A stretch of DNA of 64,000 bases. Source: Couchioplanes caeruleus. GTDB lineage: Bacteria; Actinomycetota; Actinomycetes; Mycobacteriales; Micromonosporaceae. The stretch spans positions 3,406,501 to 3,470,500 of the forward strand of contig NZ_CP092183.1 of assembly GCF_023499255.1 (NCBI RefSeq), in the 5' to 3' direction. The translations under genes and the position numbers were made by a program. The notes under the pieces were generated by a model. That model saw only the letters and a list, made by a program, of their open reading frames with translations. It had not been told where the DNA came from and did no database searches. Below, piece after piece: positions 62,706 through 64,000 of the stretch (its first letter is position 1; each line of letters begins with the position of its first letter).

Positions 62706-64000
62706 GTGTTCCGGAAGATCCTGATCGCCAATCGGGGCGAGATCGCGCTGCGGGTGGCGCGTGCGTGCCGCGAGATGGGCATCGCCACCGTCGCCGTCTA
62801 CTCGCTGGAGGACCGCGACTCGGCCGTGGTGCGGTACGCCGACGAGGCGGTCCGGATCGGGCCCGCGTCGTCGCAGATGAGCTATCTCAACATCCCGGCG
62901 GTCGTGGAGGCGGCGCTGCGTACCGGGGCGGAGGCCATCCATCCCGGCTACGGCCTGCTGTCGGAGAACCCGGACTTCGCCGAGGTCTGCGTGGCCAACG
63001 GCATCACGTTCGTCGGCCCGCCGCCGCAGGTGCTGGAGTCGCTCGGGGACAAGTCGACGGCGCGGTCGCTGATGCGCGCCGCCGGCCTGCCGCTGCTGCC
63101 CGGTGGCGCCGAGCCCGCCGACACGCTGGAGGAGGCGCGTTCGCTCGCCGAGGACATCGGGTGGCCGGTCGTCCTCAAGGCGGTGGCCGGCGGCGGGGGC
63201 CGGGGCATCACGGTGGTACGCGCGCCCGACGACCTGGCCACCGCGTACCGCGCGACGCGCCGTACGGCGGCCGCGGTCTTCGGCGACGACCGGGTCTACG
63301 TCGAGCGCTACCTCGACCGGGCCCGGCACGTGGAGGTCCAGGTGCTGTGCGACGGCGCCGGCAACGCCGTCCACCTGGGCGAGCGGGACTGTTCGGTGCA
63401 GCGCCGGCATCAGAAGCTGGTCGAGGAGTCACCGGCGCCGGGCCTCCCGCCGGAGGTACGCGAGGCGATGTGCGCGGCCGCCGTACGCGGCGCGCGCGCC
63501 GTCGGTTACGTGGGCGCGGGCACGTTCGAGTTCCTCGTCGACGACCTGAACCGCTTCTACTTCATGGAGATCAACTGCCGGGTGCAGGTCGAGCACCCGG
63601 TCACCGAGATGGTCTCCGCGGTCGACATCGTGCAGGAGCAGCTGCGGATCGCCGCGGGGGAGCCGCTGCGCATCACGCAGGACGACGTCCGGCTGTCCGG
63701 GGCCGCCATCGAGTGCCGGATCAACGCCGAGAACCCGGACGCGGACTTCAACCCGGCGGCCGGCCGCATCGACGACTTCGAGATGCCGGCCGGTCCGTTC
63801 GTCCGCGTCGACACGCACGCCTATCCCGGATACCGGATCTCGGTCTTCTACGACTCGCTGCTGGCCAAGGTGGTGGTCTGGGCGCCGGATCGGGCCGGGG
63901 CGGTGGCGCGGATGCGGCGCGCCCTCTCCGAGGTGCGGGTGACCGGCCACGGGGTGCGCACCACGACAGGGTTTCTCGACGGGGTGATGCGCAGCCCGGA
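62706..64000 (+). CDS. Biotin carboxylase (AccC), 3' end outside the window
   Basis: The frame opens with GTG 62706 (FRKILIANRGEIALRVARAC) and is uninterrupted to the right edge, about 431 codons of an expected 445-460. ATP-grasp features are all present: LKAVAGGGGRGI, HVEVQVLCDGAGNAVHLGER, DCSVQRRHQKLVEE and FMEINCRVQVEHPVTEM with the catalytic residues. It carboxylates BCCP-bound biotin with ATP and bicarbonate. As the only missing part is the C-terminal tip, it is very probably intact. More cluster genes, possibly the sugar 4,6-dehydratase, are expected to its right. Confidence 0.95.
   Translation, partial: MFRKILIANRGEIALRVARACREMGIATVAVYSLEDRDSAVVRYADEAVRIGPASSQMSYLNIPAVVEAALRTGAEAIHPGYGLLSENPDFAEVCVANGITFVGPPPQVLESLGDKSTARSLMRAAGLPLLPGGAEPADTLEEARSLAEDIGWPVVLKAVAGGGGRGITVVRAPDDLATAYRATRRTAAAVFGDDRVYVERYLDRARHVEVQVLCDGAGNAVHLGERDCSVQRRHQKLVEESPAPGLPPEVREAMCAAAVRGARAVGYVGAGTFEFLVDDLNRFYFMEINCRVQVEHPVTEMVSAVDIVQEQLRIAAGEPLRITQDDVRLSGAAIECRINAENPDADFNPAAGRIDDFEMPAGPFVRVDTHAYPGYRISVFYDSLLAKVVVWAPDRAGAVARMRRALSEVRVTGHGVRTTTGFLDGVMRSP

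Overview
The window is very GC-rich actinobacterial DNA with tightly packed genes, many GTG/TTG starts and ATGA/GTGA start-stop overlaps. The gene families suggest a filamentous actinomycete. The codon and word style (frequent CGTACG and GTACGG) is reminiscent of Micromonosporaceae such as Actinoplanes, but that is an impression, not a proof.

Positions 1 to about 12.2 kb are ordinary chromosome. They hold a partial hypothetical gene, a Lon protease with a HAIR-like (HspR) operator, an FGGY sugar kinase, a VOC-fold protein, a lysine-rich protein with three almost identical SAP-like repeats, a decayed fragment of a PEP-utilising enzyme, a MaoC hydratase, a nucleotidyltransferase-methyltransferase fusion, a Tat-exported serpin, and a multicopper oxidase/membrane protein pair opposite a TetR regulator.

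From about 12.8 kb to the right edge lies a large biosynthetic gene cluster that continues past the window. Its gene content matches what I recall of the polyketomycin/dutomycin type: an aromatic tetracyclic quinone carrying deoxysugars capped with a methylated salicylic acid. The core is a type II PKS (KS-alpha, chain length factor, ACP at 57.6-60.5 kb) fed by its own acetyl-CoA carboxylase (AccDA fusion, BCCP, AccC). A ketoreductase, a didomain aromatase/cyclase, a metal-dependent cyclase, an ABM protein and a SnoaL-like protein shape the aglycone. Three FAD monooxygenases, one two-component flavin monooxygenase with its reductase, a membrane-anchored laccase and methyltransferases tailor it. 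A second, separable cassette (34.3-43.2 kb) holds a methyltransferase, a KAS III-like acyltransferase, an iterative type I 6-methylsalicylate-type PKS and an aryl-acid AMP ligase. Sugar genes are a nucleotidylyltransferase, 2,3-dehydratase, 3-ketoreductase, PLP/[2Fe-2S] 3-dehydrase, epimerase, C-methyltransferase and two 4-ketoreductases. There are three glycosyltransferases. No NDP-glucose 4,6-dehydratase is inside the window.

Regulation is unusually readable. A SARP activator gene (16.4-17.2 kb) lies in the cluster, and eight operon promoters carry the same layout: heptamers repeated every 11 bp (typically TCC....-TCGAG..-T.GAG..), then exactly 8 nt, then a -10-like hexamer. In seven of the eight the hexamer has the form NANNNT. 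A ninth, variant array faces the ABC exporter operon. The operons are: SARP-GT (possibly continuing to MT-rmlA-orf, which also has its own box), 17.85-22.3 kb (+), 28.9-22.4 kb (-), 29.1-34.1 kb (+), 34.3-43.2 kb (+), exporter plus GT (-), GT-ketoreductase-3-dehydrase (+), 57.3-53.2 kb (-), and minimal PKS-carboxylase (+). A second, large BTAD-NB-ARC-TPR regulator follows the aryl-acid cassette.
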